64,000 nucleotides of DNA. It comes from Kistimonas asteriae. GTDB taxonomy: Bacteria > Pseudomonadota > Gammaproteobacteria > Pseudomonadales > Endozoicomonadaceae. The notes beneath the pieces are model-generated. The model did not search any database and was not told the origin of the DNA. It saw only the letters and a program-made list of their open reading frames with translations. Position 1 is the stretch's first letter. Each line of letters starts with the position of its first letter. The stretch is from positions 1-64,000 of the forward strand of contig NZ_JAEVHF010000006.1 of assembly GCF_018263925.1 (NCBI RefSeq), written 5' to 3'. Of the stretch, positions 1 through 8,478 are shown in pieces. Made by a program: the position numbers and the translations under genes.

Positions 1-240
1 AATCTAACTGATGCTTAAGGCATCAAATCTGGCTCATCAGTTCGCAAGAACTACCTATCATTCGTAATGAATTAACAAGTGGTGCTTACTCATGATGAAA
101 ATCTTTGGTTATTTCCGAAGAAATAACGTTTCTCATCCGAGCAAGCGCCCACACGAATTGCTTGATAATTTGTTAAAGAACGGCTCGTTGAAGATGTCCA
201 GGCTGCGTTCCGAAGAACCTTGCCCGCTTCAGCGAGGCCG
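1..240 (-). promoter_or_regulatory. Transcribed leader of an rRNA operon, upstream of 16S rRNA (16S lies off the left edge)
   Basis: Read on the minus strand, this stretch follows the standard order of a gammaproteobacterial 16S leader: a boxA-like element, then the conserved run AATTCGTGTGGGCGCTTG, then a GTAATTCATTACGAAT block, ending in an AT-rich stretch at the window edge. The same order sits just before the 16S gene in enterobacteria and pseudomonads. The mature 16S 5' end is therefore expected within a few tens of bases to the left of base 1. A 105-codon ORF on the plus strand here (92-409) is an antisense artefact. No rRNA body sequence is visible. Confidence 0.85.
171..182 (-). promoter_or_regulatory. 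boxA antitermination element of the rRNA leader
   Basis: The minus strand reads CGTTCTTTAACA, one or two bases from the E. coli rrn boxA TGCTCTTTAACA, and is followed directly by AAATTATCAAGCAATTCGTG, the usual boxA-flanking sequence. In this position it would load the NusB/NusE antitermination complex on the nascent pre-rRNA. Confidence 0.8.
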
Positions 241-242
241 CC

Positions 243-270
243 ATTCTACAGTGGCGGACTTCAGTGTCAA
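243..270 (-). promoter_or_regulatory. rRNA promoter, copy nearest to 16S
   Basis: On the minus strand there is TTGACA (265-270), a 16-base spacer and TAGAAT (243-248), followed by GGCGGCC. A perfect -35, a short 16-base spacer and a G+C-rich discriminator are typical of growth-rate-regulated, stringently controlled rrn promoters. It lies about 60 bases upstream of boxA. Confidence 0.8.
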
Positions 271-322
271 GCGCTTGTTTCGTCCGGTGAACCGGAGAGC
301 GAAGCTCGTTGACAGGCGGCGC

Positions 323-350
323 ATTCTACAGCGTTTCGGCCTTGTGTCAA
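323..350 (-). promoter_or_regulatory. rRNA promoter, middle copy
   Basis: On the minus strand there is TTGACA (345-350), a 16-base spacer, TAGAAT (323-328) and then the discriminator GCGCCGCC. Spacing and hexamers match those of the copy 80 bases downstream, so the leader has tandem promoters. Confidence 0.82.
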
Positions 351-424
351 TCGCTCGTTTCATCCTGTGGATAATCCTGCGTTTGACGACCGGGTCGCTA
401 AGAAGCTGACCGCAACAGGAGGCG

Positions 425-455
425 CATTATAGAGTGCTGGCGCCTCCCGCCTAGT
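425..455 (-). promoter_or_regulatory. Probable third, most upstream rRNA promoter
   Basis: The minus strand has a perfect -10 TATAAT (426-431) followed by GCGCCTCC, the classic rrn P1 discriminator. No good -35 hexamer lies 16-18 bases upstream, so this one may depend on an upstream activator or UP element, or be weak. Confidence 0.6.
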
Positions 456-490
456 GTGTAAATACACCTATCTTCCAACCAGCGCCTATT

Positions 491-1486
491 TCAGGCGCGA
501 TGAAAATCAAATGCCAGAACATCCGCAATCTGCCGGGTCTCCGCCATCAACATATGTAGCCGGTCGATCCCCATGGCCACACCGGCACAATCCGGAAAAC
601 CTTCTTTTAAGGCATTGACCATGCGTTGATCGTAGGGATAGACCGGACGACCCAGCGATTTCCTTTCTTCCTGATCATTACAGAAACGCGCATCCTGTTC
701 CTCACCATCCGCCAGCTCATGGTAGCCATTGGCCAACTCAACACCATTAATAAAGAGTTCAAACCGCGCAGCCACCTGCTGACCCGCTTGATCAGTCATA
801 ATGCGGGACAGCGCTGACATAGAAGCCGGGAAATCATAAACATAGACGCCTTCAAGCTGGCCATTCTCACATCCGCCCAGCTCGGGCTCGATAACTGTTG
901 AAAACAAAAGATCCAGCCAATCGTTACGTGCCAGCCCCTGAAGTGAGGCATCCACCTTTTCATGAACGAGTTTTTCGAGTGCCTGATCACTGGCCGTATG
1001 AGGATTAATCTCAAAATGCTGTTCAAACAGCTGCTGATAACTGTAGCGACCGACTTCCCGGAAAGGTGTTACAGAAGCAAGAAGTGCGGAGACATCATCC
1101 ATTAAGGCATGGTGATCAATACCCAGCCGATACCACTCCAGCATAGTGAATTCCGGATTATGGCGACCGCCGGCTTCACCGTTACGAAATACCCGCCCCA
1201 GGTAATAAATATCCTCTGAACCTGCTGCCAGCAGCCGTTTCATTGGAAATTCCGGTGACGTATGGAGATAAACCGTCTGCCGTGCACTGGTTCCTACGGG
1301 GCAAAATTCTGCACTGAAACTGTCGATATGTGGATCTACCGTGGCTGCACAGGAAAGCATCGGTGTTTCCACTTCCAACACCTGTTCGGCATGAAAATAC
1401 TCCCGGATGCCCCGCAACAACTCGCCACGCCGACGCAATTCAGAAAACGATGCAGACGGTTTCCAGTCGTCATGCTCTACAGCCAT
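491..1486 (-). CDS. epmA: EF-P--(R)-beta-lysine ligase EpmA (PoxA/GenX/YjeA)
   Basis: A truncated class II lysyl-tRNA synthetase paralogue (331 aa; E. coli protein 325 aa) that attaches (R)-beta-lysine to EF-P instead of to tRNA. The catalytic core is complete: motif 2 (FRNGE...HNPEFTMLEWYR) spans residues 100-120 and motif 3 (GIDR) lies at 306-309. The anticodon-binding domain of true LysRS is absent, as expected for EpmA. It lies downstream of its substrate gene efp on the same strand with a 106-base gap containing a hairpin. The partner aminomutase gene epmB is about 13 kb away at 14334. Confidence 0.96.
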   Translation of the reverse strand: MAVEHDDWKPSASFSELRRRGELLRGIREYFHAEQVLEVETPMLSCAATVDPHIDSFSAEFCPVGTSARQTVYLHTSPEFPMKRLLAAGSEDIYYLGRVFRNGEAGGRHNPEFTMLEWYRLGIDHHALMDDVSALLASVTPFREVGRYSYQQLFEQHFEINPHTASDQALEKLVHEKVDASLQGLARNDWLDLLFSTVIEPELGGCENGQLEGVYVYDFPASMSALSRIMTDQAGQQVAARFELFINGVELANGYHELADGEEQDARFCNDQEERKSLGRPVYPYDQRMVNALKEGFPDCAGVAMGIDRLHMLMAETRQIADVLAFDFHRA

Positions 1487-1548
1487 GGCAGCCTCAATAC
1501 TAGTCAGTTAAAGGAAAGGTCAGGAGAAGATAGCGGATTTCTGGCAAG

Positions 1549-1585
1549 AAAAAAGGCGGGACAGGCCCGGACACCAGTCCGGGCC
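1549..1585 (-). terminator. Hairpin with distal T-run between efp and epmA
   Basis: A perfect 9-bp stem (GGCCCGGAC/GTCCGGGCC, 1564-1585, loop of 4) lies just after the efp stop. On the minus strand it is followed, about ten bases later, by a run of T (1549-1554). The gap between stem and T-run is longer than ideal, so it may only attenuate read-through into epmA. Confidence 0.5.
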
Positions 1586-1592
1586 GGACAGA

Positions 1593-2162
1593 TTACTTCA
1601 CACGACCGACGTATTCACCGGTACGGGTATCAATCTTCAGCACTTCACCTTCAGTGATGAACAGAGGCACCTTGACCACAGCGCCAGTGCTGAGGGTCGC
1701 GGGCTTGGTCGCGCCGGTAGCGGTATCACCTTTCAGGCCCGGATCAGTCTGGATGACTTCCAGGAACACAAAGTTCGGCGGCGCTACAGACAGGGGAGAA
1801 CCGTTATAAAGGGTAACTGTGTAAACTTCCTGCTCTTTCAGCCAGCTGATGGTATCGCCTACGGCTTCCTTGCTGGCAGCGTGCTGCTCGAAGGAGCCAT
1901 CGGTCATCATGAAGTGGTAGAACTCACCGTCGGTGTAGAGATATTCCATGTCCAGATCGATGACGTCTGCCGCCTCGAGGGATTCACCAGACTTGAAGGT
2001 ACGTTCCCAGACTCGGTTGGTCATCAGGTTGCGCAGACGCACCCGGTTGAACGCCTGGCCCTTGCCTGGCTTAACGAATTCGTTCTCCAGAATGACGCAG
2101 GGATCACCCTCAAGCATCACCTTCAGGCCGGAGCGGAATTCGTTGGTACTATAATTAGCCAT
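1593..2162 (-). CDS. efp: Elongation factor P
   Basis: EF-P (189 aa, the usual length) binds between the P and E sites of stalled ribosomes and promotes peptide bonds at polyproline. Domain I carries the PGKGQAF loop with Lys34, the residue beta-lysylated by EpmA using the product of EpmB; both enzymes are encoded in this window. Domains II and III are complete and the protein ends with the typical EYVGRVK-like tail. It is transcribed leftwards ahead of epmA. In related genomes efp is commonly divergent from epmB; here about 12 kb of accessory genes separates them. Confidence 0.98.
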   Translation of the reverse strand: MANYSTNEFRSGLKVMLEGDPCVILENEFVKPGKGQAFNRVRLRNLMTNRVWERTFKSGESLEAADVIDLDMEYLYTDGEFYHFMMTDGSFEQHAASKEAVGDTISWLKEQEVYTVTLYNGSPLSVAPPNFVFLEVIQTDPGLKGDTATGATKPATLSTGAVVKVPLFITEGEVLKIDTRTGEYVGRVK

Positions 2163-2188
2163 CAGGATTACACCCTAAAAAATCCACA

Positions 2189-2217
2189 ATTATATAGACT
2201 CAATACTCATCCGTGAA
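2189..2217 (-). promoter_or_regulatory. Putative sigma-70 promoter of efp
   Basis: On the minus strand there is TTCACG (2212-2217), a 17-base spacer and a perfect TATAAT (2189-2194), ending 26 bases before the efp start codon. Confidence 0.6.
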
Positions 2218-2398
2218 TTTTTATCCCTGCCGCTACCGAGGAGAAGTGGTAAATCTATACAGACAGAGCGACCCACAGTCACATACCGAACACTCCAGAT
2301 ACCTTTGAGCGCATGTATTTTATGAAAAGCATCATGTTGCGAAAAAAAAGCTATAGCACTTTTTCGTACTAAAAGAGATTCTTCAACCCCCTTCTCAC

Positions 2399-2815
2399 CT
2401 AGAACCCATTGGGATTATCTATCAAATAGAGCCAGCCACCGTCCTTGTAGATCATCACTTCCAGCGCCGTACCGGTAACCTCGCTGCCGCTTATCCTCCA
2501 GATCGATTTAATCAGTGCAGTTTCGTCATTAATATGGATAGACGCAGATACGGTTTCAAGCGCAGCCCCCGCATCCATATAGCGCTTTATTTCTTGAATA
2601 ATTGCCTCTCTGCCTTCCAGCAGGGAACCCTGTTCGTCAACGACATAAACCGCTTTTTCATCAAACAGTGAGCCGATACCTATCAGATCTTTTATGGAAA
2701 AATAGTTGCCAAACAAAGTATGAAGTTCCGATGGAGTCTGAGGTTTTGGGTACTCCACAGCCTGAATCAGGCCAGAAAACAACAGCACAATGACAACCAT
2801 TAATCGCTTTAACAT
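2399..2815 (-). CDS. Secreted NTF2-like (SnoaL/DUF4440-type) protein
   Basis: A 138-residue protein with an N-terminal signal peptide (MLKRLMVVIVLLFSGLIQA) followed by one small alpha+beta domain. The pattern (helix with LHTLFGNYFSIKDLIGIGSLFDEKAVYV, then GREAIIQEIKRYMD, then beta strands ending in GGWLYLIDNPNGF) is that of the NTF2/ketosteroid-isomerase fold. No catalytic residues can be assigned, so the ligand is unknown. The second of two adjacent ATGs is chosen because a GGAGG lies five to six bases ahead of it. It is a single gene in the accessory block after efp. Confidence 0.6.
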   Translation of the reverse strand: MLKRLMVVIVLLFSGLIQAVEYPKPQTPSELHTLFGNYFSIKDLIGIGSLFDEKAVYVVDEQGSLLEGREAIIQEIKRYMDAGAALETVSASIHINDETALIKSIWRISGSEVTGTALEVMIYKDGGWLYLIDNPNGF

Positions 2816-3029
2816 CATGACCTCCGGAAATCACGACTTATATTTGTCCCCTGTCACTCACGATGGGCTCCTCTATTAGCGGGAGAAACGGCTGGCTACA
2901 CGACACTAGAAATGAACATGTCATTTATTCAGCAACATTCTTATTCATCGGTATATTATTCTATTTCTCCGGTTTCTAAGACGCTCAGAAACCAGAGAAA
3001 TGATTTTGTATTCAAGTGTGAGAAACCTG

Positions 3030-3440
3030 TTACGAAGCACTCTCTACATCCATTCGTGCAGCTATAGCCTGAAGAACAGCTTCTTCTGCTTCTACCGCAG
3101 CAGCCATGGCCAGTTCAATGCACACGCCTGCATAATCTTCAGCACGATCTGCGTGCTTGACGAGCTTGTCGTGTTCATGATTTGCCTTCCACTGCGCAAC
3201 CTGTGCTTTGATATCGCCTGTCTGTACCTCGATCAACGTTTTGAGACGCTCCCTGGCCACATCAGCTTCCTGTTTTTTTGCCTGAACCTTTACCCTGGCG
3301 TCTTCCAGTTTGGAATGAATCCCCTCATCAATGGCACCTGATGCTGCTTCAAGATTATTCTTTGTCGTTTTCAGTTGCTCCATGACAGCACCCAGCTTGG
3401 TGTCCAGCGTCGTGCGCATGCGTTCTACTGTATCGCTCAC
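3030..3440 (-). CDS. Coiled-coil protein of unknown function
   Basis: A 136-residue, strongly helical protein rich in Ala, Glu, Lys and Gln with heptad-like spacing from about residue 5 to 95, no signal peptide and no Cys. The central part (ARVKVQAKKQEADVARERLKTL) is typical of a soluble coiled coil; the C-terminal third is an Ala/Glu-rich helix. The start is GTG with GAGGAG eight bases upstream. I do not recognise a named family. The composition suggests a structural or stress-related cytoplasmic protein, without further evidence. Confidence 0.6.
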   Translation of the reverse strand: MSDTVERMRTTLDTKLGAVMEQLKTTKNNLEAASGAIDEGIHSKLEDARVKVQAKKQEADVARERLKTLIEVQTGDIKAQVAQWKANHEHDKLVKHADRAEDYAGVCIELAMAAAVEAEEAVLQAIAARMDVESAS

Positions 3441-3741
3441 AATCGAACTCCTCTCTGCTTTTAATCAAGCAGACTGACTTCACGGTAACGCCTTAACAGG
3501 ATAGATGAATAAACAACCAGTCCTTCCCACTATAGAGTTAGCCTCTCAGTTATCACGAGGTAAACCGTAATAGTCTGGCCCCAAACCAACCGATCGTGAA
3601 GCCAAGCGAACCTTCGATGAATGAAGCCTTCCGTTATCCATACAGGTTCGTGAAAATAGTTATGAAAATTCCATAATTCCCTGTTGACCCGTCTACAAGT
3701 GCAGGGCTGAGAATGGCTCTTGTGCTCACGAAGGACGTCAT
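3441..3741. other. Intergenic region between the coiled-coil gene and the MerR gene
   Basis: About 300 bases without an ORF that I can support. The right end contains a MerR-type promoter (separate entry). Nothing else was recognised. Confidence 0.6.
3684..3714 (+). promoter_or_regulatory. Candidate MerR-type promoter/operator of the merR gene
   Basis: TTGACC (3684-3689) and GAGAAT (3709-3714) are separated by 19 bases, the over-long spacer typical of promoters that MerR proteins activate by DNA distortion. CCCTG and CAGGG half-sites (starting near 3679 and 3702) flank the spacer as an inverted repeat. It ends 27 bases before the MerR start codon, which suggests autoregulation. Confidence 0.5.
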
Positions 3742-4263
3742 ATGCTCACTGTTACTCAGTTGGCCAGAAAGTACGATATTTCACGCACCACACTGCTTTA
3801 CTATGAGCGTGCAGGACTGCTGCGCCCCCGCCAACGGTCAGAGAACGGTTACCGCTGGTATGGCGAGGAAGAGATCAAACGACTGGAAGCCATTATTGCG
3901 TACCGCTCTTTTGGGGTACCCATCAGGAACATAGCATCACTGCTGAACCGTGAGGACGACCTGTCACAAGAGCGTCTTCTGCGTGACCAGTTTACGGCGC
4001 TTGAGAAAGAGATCCAGACACTGCGTCAGCAGCAGAAAGCGATTGTCATACTACTGGAACAACCCGATTTATTGGAGCAAACCATGGTCAACAAAGAACG
4101 CTGGGTAGAAATCATGCAGGCCGCCGGCTTCAGTGAAGACGATATGAAGAACTGGCATCAACAATTTGAAAAAATGGAACCCGATGCACACCAGGAATTC
4201 CTGGAATCGCTGAAAATCGATAACGATGAAATTGCTGATATCCGAGCCTGGTCGAAACAATAA
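3742..4263 (+). CDS. MerR family transcriptional regulator
   Basis: A 173-residue regulator. Residues 1-70 form the MerR winged helix-turn-helix (LTVTQLARKYDISRTTLLYY...NGYRWY), followed by the dimerisation helix (about 80-125) and a short C-terminal region with the pattern WHQxxxxxxPDAHxEFL and a final AWSKQ. No cysteine cluster for metal sensing is visible, so it is probably not a metal sensor. The C-terminal pattern recurs in the linker of the MerR-methyltransferase fusion at 10577-11752, so the two belong to one subfamily. A candidate autoregulated promoter lies just upstream. Confidence 0.88.
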   Translation: MLTVTQLARKYDISRTTLLYYERAGLLRPRQRSENGYRWYGEEEIKRLEAIIAYRSFGVPIRNIASLLNREDDLSQERLLRDQFTALEKEIQTLRQQQKAIVILLEQPDLLEQTMVNKERWVEIMQAAGFSEDDMKNWHQQFEKMEPDAHQEFLESLKIDNDEIADIRAWSKQ

Positions 4264-4398
4264 TTAAGATGTTGCGTGTAGTGCCTGTATGGTATTACAC
4301 GCAGACGACACTCTATTCGCCAAAAAAAACTATCACAAACCATGATAAAGCACTGAAACTTTTTACCACTGGCTCACTCAAAATAAACTGATACAAGA

Positions 4399-4836
4399 AT
4401 GGACAACACAATGCGACACTTATTATCTGAAGAAGACTCAAATTTCAAAACACAGTTCGAAACCTGTGTATTCCCAGTTTCTGACTTTGATCACAAGTCG
4501 CATCTCCGACTGGCCTACATTTATCTGGTTGAGAATACGATCGAAATGGCGGCTTCAATGATGCGCGAGGCATTGAATCGCTTTATACGCCACAATGGTG
4601 TCCCTTCATCGAAGTACCATGAAACGCTGACTCAGGCTTGGTTACTGGCTGTTCATCATTTCATGCATAACACCGAACGGACAGATTCGTCCCTTTCATT
4701 CATTGAGCAAAACCCGGAGGTGCTCGATACAGACATCATGCTGACGCACTACACACCGGATGTACTTTTCTCTGAAGAGGCTCGACAGACGTTTGTCCAT
4801 CCAAATATTGAGATGATCCCACGACATGGTGCATAA
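4399..4836 (+). CDS. Hypothetical protein with HxxHLRLAY and KYHETLT motifs
   Basis: A 145-residue soluble protein. Visible motifs are FDHKSHLRLAYIYL near residue 35 and KYHETLTQAWLLAVHHFM near residue 75, spaced like a conserved all-helical domain with several His residues. I have seen similar short proteins in proteobacteria annotated only as hypothetical, and can give no function. It follows the MerR gene on the same strand by 135 bases and could be its target. No strong Shine-Dalgarno precedes the first ATG; the ATG at codon 5 is an alternative. Confidence 0.65.
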   Translation: MDNTMRHLLSEEDSNFKTQFETCVFPVSDFDHKSHLRLAYIYLVENTIEMAASMMREALNRFIRHNGVPSSKYHETLTQAWLLAVHHFMHNTERTDSSLSFIEQNPEVLDTDIMLTHYTPDVLFSEEARQTFVHPNIEMIPRHGA

Positions 4837-5476
4837 GACACCCGGCCAAATGTGGTAATGCAAACATCGAAACACTGACGCAATCCTCATGTTGTGATGA
4901 TGGAGCACCTGACGTACTCAACTTTGACCATACAATTAGCCCCGAAAGCATCACCGTTATCATGGCCGGAATCCCATCCATCCAGGTATCAAACCGGAGA
5001 TGGCAACAACAAAAGATGATTATCAGACTGCAGATGTCTTTATTGGGCGTTGCATTCATGCTGGATGTTAATTATTAGTCACGCAACAATGCTGAAGGCA
5101 TTCTATCGCACAGATATGATTGGTATTAACTTAACTTGTACACCAACCCTACGTTAAATGCCGGCCATTTCTTTAAAAAAAGAAATATAGCAAAGAGGTA
5201 TAGATATTAATTGTTTATAAACTATTAGAGCAATTCGCGATATATAATTTATATTATATCTAATTACTTTTTTAATTTCACTTTATGTCTATAAAAAACA
5301 CCTGCCAAGCATTGTTTTTATTGACTTTTTCATACAGCCCCAGTAACTTATAAACATTAATTAAAAGAAAGAAACTTTTAATTTAAAAAGCTTATTTTTC
5401 AACTTAACATTTTTAACATTCAAAAAATCACTACCAAGTTGTTTCATTCTCACCAATAACGTTAAGAAGGAGATCT
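4837..5476. other. Long non-coding stretch, strongly AT-rich in its right half
   Basis: About 640 bases without a supportable gene. The left part has the base composition of the surroundings; from about 5090 to 5460 it becomes very A+T-rich. It most likely contains the promoter of the small ORF at 5477, but no clear -35/-10 pair could be fixed. ORFs on the minus strand here lack ribosome-binding sites and family features. Confidence 0.5.
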
Positions 5477-5665
5477 ATGACTACATCAATGATGAAAAAG
5501 AACCGTGGCGCTGCAGTGATTGAAATGTCATGTTTATTACTCATTGTTGTTTTTATTGTATCAATGGCTTTCTATTCAAATACCGTTTACAACGCCAAAC
5601 CTGAGAATCTTGGGAAAATATTGGCATCCTATACCATGAAAAAAGATGTGAATCCTGAGCGTTAA
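5477..5665 (+). CDS. Small TadE/pilin-like single-pass membrane protein
   Basis: A 62-residue protein with a strong Shine-Dalgarno (AAGGAG, 5 bases before ATG). The N-terminus reads KKNRGAAVIEM followed by about 18 hydrophobic residues (LLLIVVFIVSMAFYS), then a short polar tail. The basic leader, RGAAxxE and membrane helix are the hallmark of TadE-like and Flp/type IV prepilin N-termini, where the Glu sits near the start of the helix. No tad or pilin assembly genes are adjacent, so this is an orphan. It could be a pseudopilin, a degenerate TadE or an unrelated small membrane protein. Confidence 0.55.
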   Translation: MTTSMMKKNRGAAVIEMSCLLLIVVFIVSMAFYSNTVYNAKPENLGKILASYTMKKDVNPER

Positions 5666-5795
5666 AGCCAGCATGCCCTACCTTATGAAGCACTTTAAAC
5701 CGAGAGTTGTTTTTGATGCGGAGGCCGCAAAACATTGCATACCGATTTCAAGGTAAATGCTTACCTGGCCTTCTCACCCTTCAGATCCAAACCGG

Positions 5796-6704
5796 TTATA
5801 CCCTCAACCATTCAGCAAACTTTACCCTGAGCCTGTCCCGCAGCAACAGCACTGCAGGCGTTATCTGTTTACGGGTCGGACAAATAAGGTTCAAATCCAC
5901 ACCTGATGACTGATACTCCGGCAATATTCTCACGACCCGACCAGCACGAAGGTCTTCAGATATATCGAGTCGTGACTTGAAGGAAATACCTTTTCCCGCA
6001 ATAGTCCACCGTCGTACAACATCCCCATCATTGGCGCAGCGGTTACTGGACACTCTGACTTTAAAATGTTCCACCCTGCCTTTTTGCCTACCGGTAAATT
6101 CCCAAACATCATTCAGACGGTTGTTAAGCTGAAAAAGCAAACAGTTATGTTTTAACAGATCATTAGGTTCTGCAGGCATACCAAACCTTGCCAGATAGGT
6201 CGGGGAAGCACACACGATCCGTTCAATGGTTGCCAGCTTGAAGGCCACCATGGACGAATCCGGCTGACTACCATACCGGATTGCCAGATCCACCCGATCC
6301 AGGTAGAAATCCGCAATTGAATCCCCTAGCAGGACGTTGATTGATAAATCAGGATGCTCCTCCATGATCTCGTCAATCCAGTCTAACAGCAGGTTACGCC
6401 CCAGGTCCGATGGTGCAGAGACCCGCAGTTCACCCGCCACTTTTCCTTCCAGTGCATGCATGGACGCTCTGCCTGCCTCAAGGCTGGTCAGTGCTTCGCG
6501 GCAATAAACCAGGAAACGCTCGCCTTCTGCAGTAATCCGTAGCTGTCGTGTAGAACGGATAAACAACGGTGTACCCAGTTGCTTTTCAAGGCGCTTCAGG
6601 GCTGCACTGGCTGCCGTAGTACTCATATCCAGCAGCTCAGCGGCACGTGTGATACTGCCACTGTCAGCAGTGTGGACAAAAAGGGCAAGATCGCCGGTAT
6701 TCAT
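5796..6704 (-). CDS. LysR family transcriptional regulator
   Basis: A 302-residue LysR protein with an N-terminal winged helix-turn-helix (residues 1-60, DLALFVHTADSGSITRAAELLDMSTTAASAALKRLEKQLG) and an effector-binding domain of the periplasmic-binding fold (about 90-295). It is divergent from the oxidoreductase at 6831, the usual LysR/target arrangement in which both promoters share the roughly 125-base gap. The ATG two codons inside the longest frame (which begins at TTG) is chosen as start. It resembles regulators of quinone or aldehyde-responsive reductases, but the inducer is unknown. Confidence 0.92.
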   Translation of the reverse strand: MNTGDLALFVHTADSGSITRAAELLDMSTTAASAALKRLEKQLGTPLFIRSTRQLRITAEGERFLVYCREALTSLEAGRASMHALEGKVAGELRVSAPSDLGRNLLLDWIDEIMEEHPDLSINVLLGDSIADFYLDRVDLAIRYGSQPDSSMVAFKLATIERIVCASPTYLARFGMPAEPNDLLKHNCLLFQLNNRLNDVWEFTGRQKGRVEHFKVRVSSNRCANDGDVVRRWTIAGKGISFKSRLDISEDLRAGRVVRILPEYQSSGVDLNLICPTRKQITPAVLLLRDRLRVKFAEWLRV

Positions 6705-6830
6705 TCTCAAAAATATTTTGAATATGTTTAAAACATTGCCGCGTTTATACCATTCATCCGGTGCCCAATAATAGTTTTACACCGCAGTCTATTCTGCCTA
6801 ATCACTCACAGCTGACAGGAAGAACCCAAC

Positions 6831-7883
6831 ATGAAAGCCATCGGATATTTAAAAGCCCAGTCCATTGATCAGAGCGATGCACTAATCGACATTGAATTAC
6901 CAACACCTCAGGCATCGGGGCGTGATCTGCTAGTAAAAGTCAAAGCCGTATCGGTCAATCCGGTAGACACCAAAATACGGGCCGCCGTCTCCCCGGAAGA
7001 AGGGCAATTCAAAGTCCTGGGCTGGGATGCCGTCGGTGAAGTGGTTGCGACCGGTGACCAGGTCGAACTGTTCAAGGAAGGCGACGAAGTATGGTATGCC
7101 GGCGATCTGACCCGACCCGGTTCCAACGCCGAGTATCAGTTGGTGGATGAGCGCATTGTTGGTGTGAAGCCCAAAACCTTATCCAGCTCAGAAGCCGCTG
7201 CAATGCCGTTAACGAGTATCACAGCCTGGGAGCTGCTGTTTGACCGTCTTGGCTTTACCCCACTTCTACCAAACAACAATGGTCAGGGTGAACACGTTAA
7301 TGATGGCGCTCCACAGCCTCGCATTTTAATTATGGGCGCCGCCGGTGGTGTTGGCTCCATTCTCACCCAACTGGCTGCCAAAATAACCCATGCCATCGTG
7401 ATTGGCACCGCGTCTCGTCCGGAAAGCCAGGCCTGGGTCCGTGAACTGGGCGCCAACCATGTCATTGATCATTCCCAGCCATTGCTGCCACAACTCAAGG
7501 CTTTAGGGATTGAAGATGTCAGCCATGTCATCAGCCTCACCCATACGGATCAGCATTTTGAGCAGCTGGTCGAGACACTGGCACCACAGGGCAAGCTGGC
7601 ACTGATCGATGATCCGGAAAGCGGCATTGATATCATGAAACTGAAAACCAAATCCCTCTCCCTGCACTGGGAATTCATGTATACCCGCTCAATGTTCCAG
7701 ACGTGGGATATGCAAAAGCAGCATGATCTCCTGAATAGCATCGCCAGTCTCATTGATGACGGCCTGCTAAAAACGACGATGGGTAATCATTACGGTGCCA
7801 TCAATGCCACCAATCTCAAGATGGCTCACACACATATTGAAAGTCACCAGACTGTCGGAAAAGTTGTGCTTGAAGGTTTTTAA
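6831..7883 (+). CDS. Zinc-type alcohol dehydrogenase-like / quinone oxidoreductase (MDR superfamily)
   Basis: A 350-residue NADPH-dependent medium-chain reductase. The N-terminal GroES-like domain includes SVNPVDTKIR and the GWDAVGEV motif; the Rossmann domain carries the nucleotide loop ILIMGAAGGVGSILTQLA near residue 165, followed by IGTASRPESQAWVRELGANHVIDH. Structural zinc cysteines are absent, as in the YogA/ZADH quinone reductase branch. Substrates are likely small quinones or alpha,beta-unsaturated carbonyls. An insert near residue 150 makes it slightly longer than the usual 335-340 residues. A good RBS (AGGAAG) precedes the start. Confidence 0.88.
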   Translation: MKAIGYLKAQSIDQSDALIDIELPTPQASGRDLLVKVKAVSVNPVDTKIRAAVSPEEGQFKVLGWDAVGEVVATGDQVELFKEGDEVWYAGDLTRPGSNAEYQLVDERIVGVKPKTLSSSEAAAMPLTSITAWELLFDRLGFTPLLPNNNGQGEHVNDGAPQPRILIMGAAGGVGSILTQLAAKITHAIVIGTASRPESQAWVRELGANHVIDHSQPLLPQLKALGIEDVSHVISLTHTDQHFEQLVETLAPQGKLALIDDPESGIDIMKLKTKSLSLHWEFMYTRSMFQTWDMQKQHDLLNSIASLIDDGLLKTTMGNHYGAINATNLKMAHTHIESHQTVGKVVLEGF

Positions 7884-8023
7884 GATCGCCAGGATAACTA
7901 CTGCTCTACTGTCTAATGATGGCGGATATCTCCCCTATCGTTAGAGGGCAGAGCATGGGACATGACTGAGCTAATCACTGCTGATTCAATGTTGCATATT
8001 AACCAAATATCCGAGGATTCATC

Positions 8024-8317
8024 ATGAACAAGCCCTTAACCATTATCGCTCGCATTGAAGCCCGGCAGGGAAAGGTCGATCGGGTAAAAGCAGCTCTCTT
8101 AAAGCTCATCGAACCCACCCGCCAGGAAGCCGGTTGCCTGCAATATGATCTGCATCAGGACAATGAAACCCCGGAAGTGTTTATTTTCTATGAGAACTGG
8201 GAATCACGCGCTTTATTGCAACGCCATATGAACAGCGATCACCTGAAAGCGTATATGGAAGAAGTCGAAGGGTTAGTCGCCAGTTTTACGCTGAATGAAA
8301 TGTGCCAGATTGGCTGA
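8024..8317 (+). CDS. Antibiotic biosynthesis monooxygenase (ABM/YgiN-type) protein
   Basis: A 97-residue protein forming one ABM dimeric alpha-beta barrel. Characteristic patterns are ARIEARQGKVDRVKAALLKLIEPTR, EAGCLQYDLHQD, FIFYENWESRALLQRHMNSDHLKAY and the C-terminal VASFTLNEM. Family members such as YgiN oxidise quinols or act on small aromatics without cofactors. The gene lies 140 bases after the quinone-oxidoreductase gene on the same strand, so the two may share a quinone-related role under the same LysR regulator. Confidence 0.9.
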   Translation: MNKPLTIIARIEARQGKVDRVKAALLKLIEPTRQEAGCLQYDLHQDNETPEVFIFYENWESRALLQRHMNSDHLKAYMEEVEGLVASFTLNEMCQIG

Positions 8318-8478
8318 AAGCGATAGGTTACTCATCAATACTCCGTACACCGTGACAGAGAGTAAGGTTCACTTCACTATTACAAAGAATCACACCGTTT
8401 CCCCGGCTCTGAACGTCGAGATGCCGGGGAAATATAAGTCAATTGAAGCCACCGGGTGCAATGGACATCCTGCTTCAT

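Noticed and set aside
92..409. A 105-codon ORF at the left edge with a plausible start.
   Set aside because: It is antisense to the rRNA leader and spans two or three promoter cores and boxA. Composition is Arg-rich and unlike a real protein.
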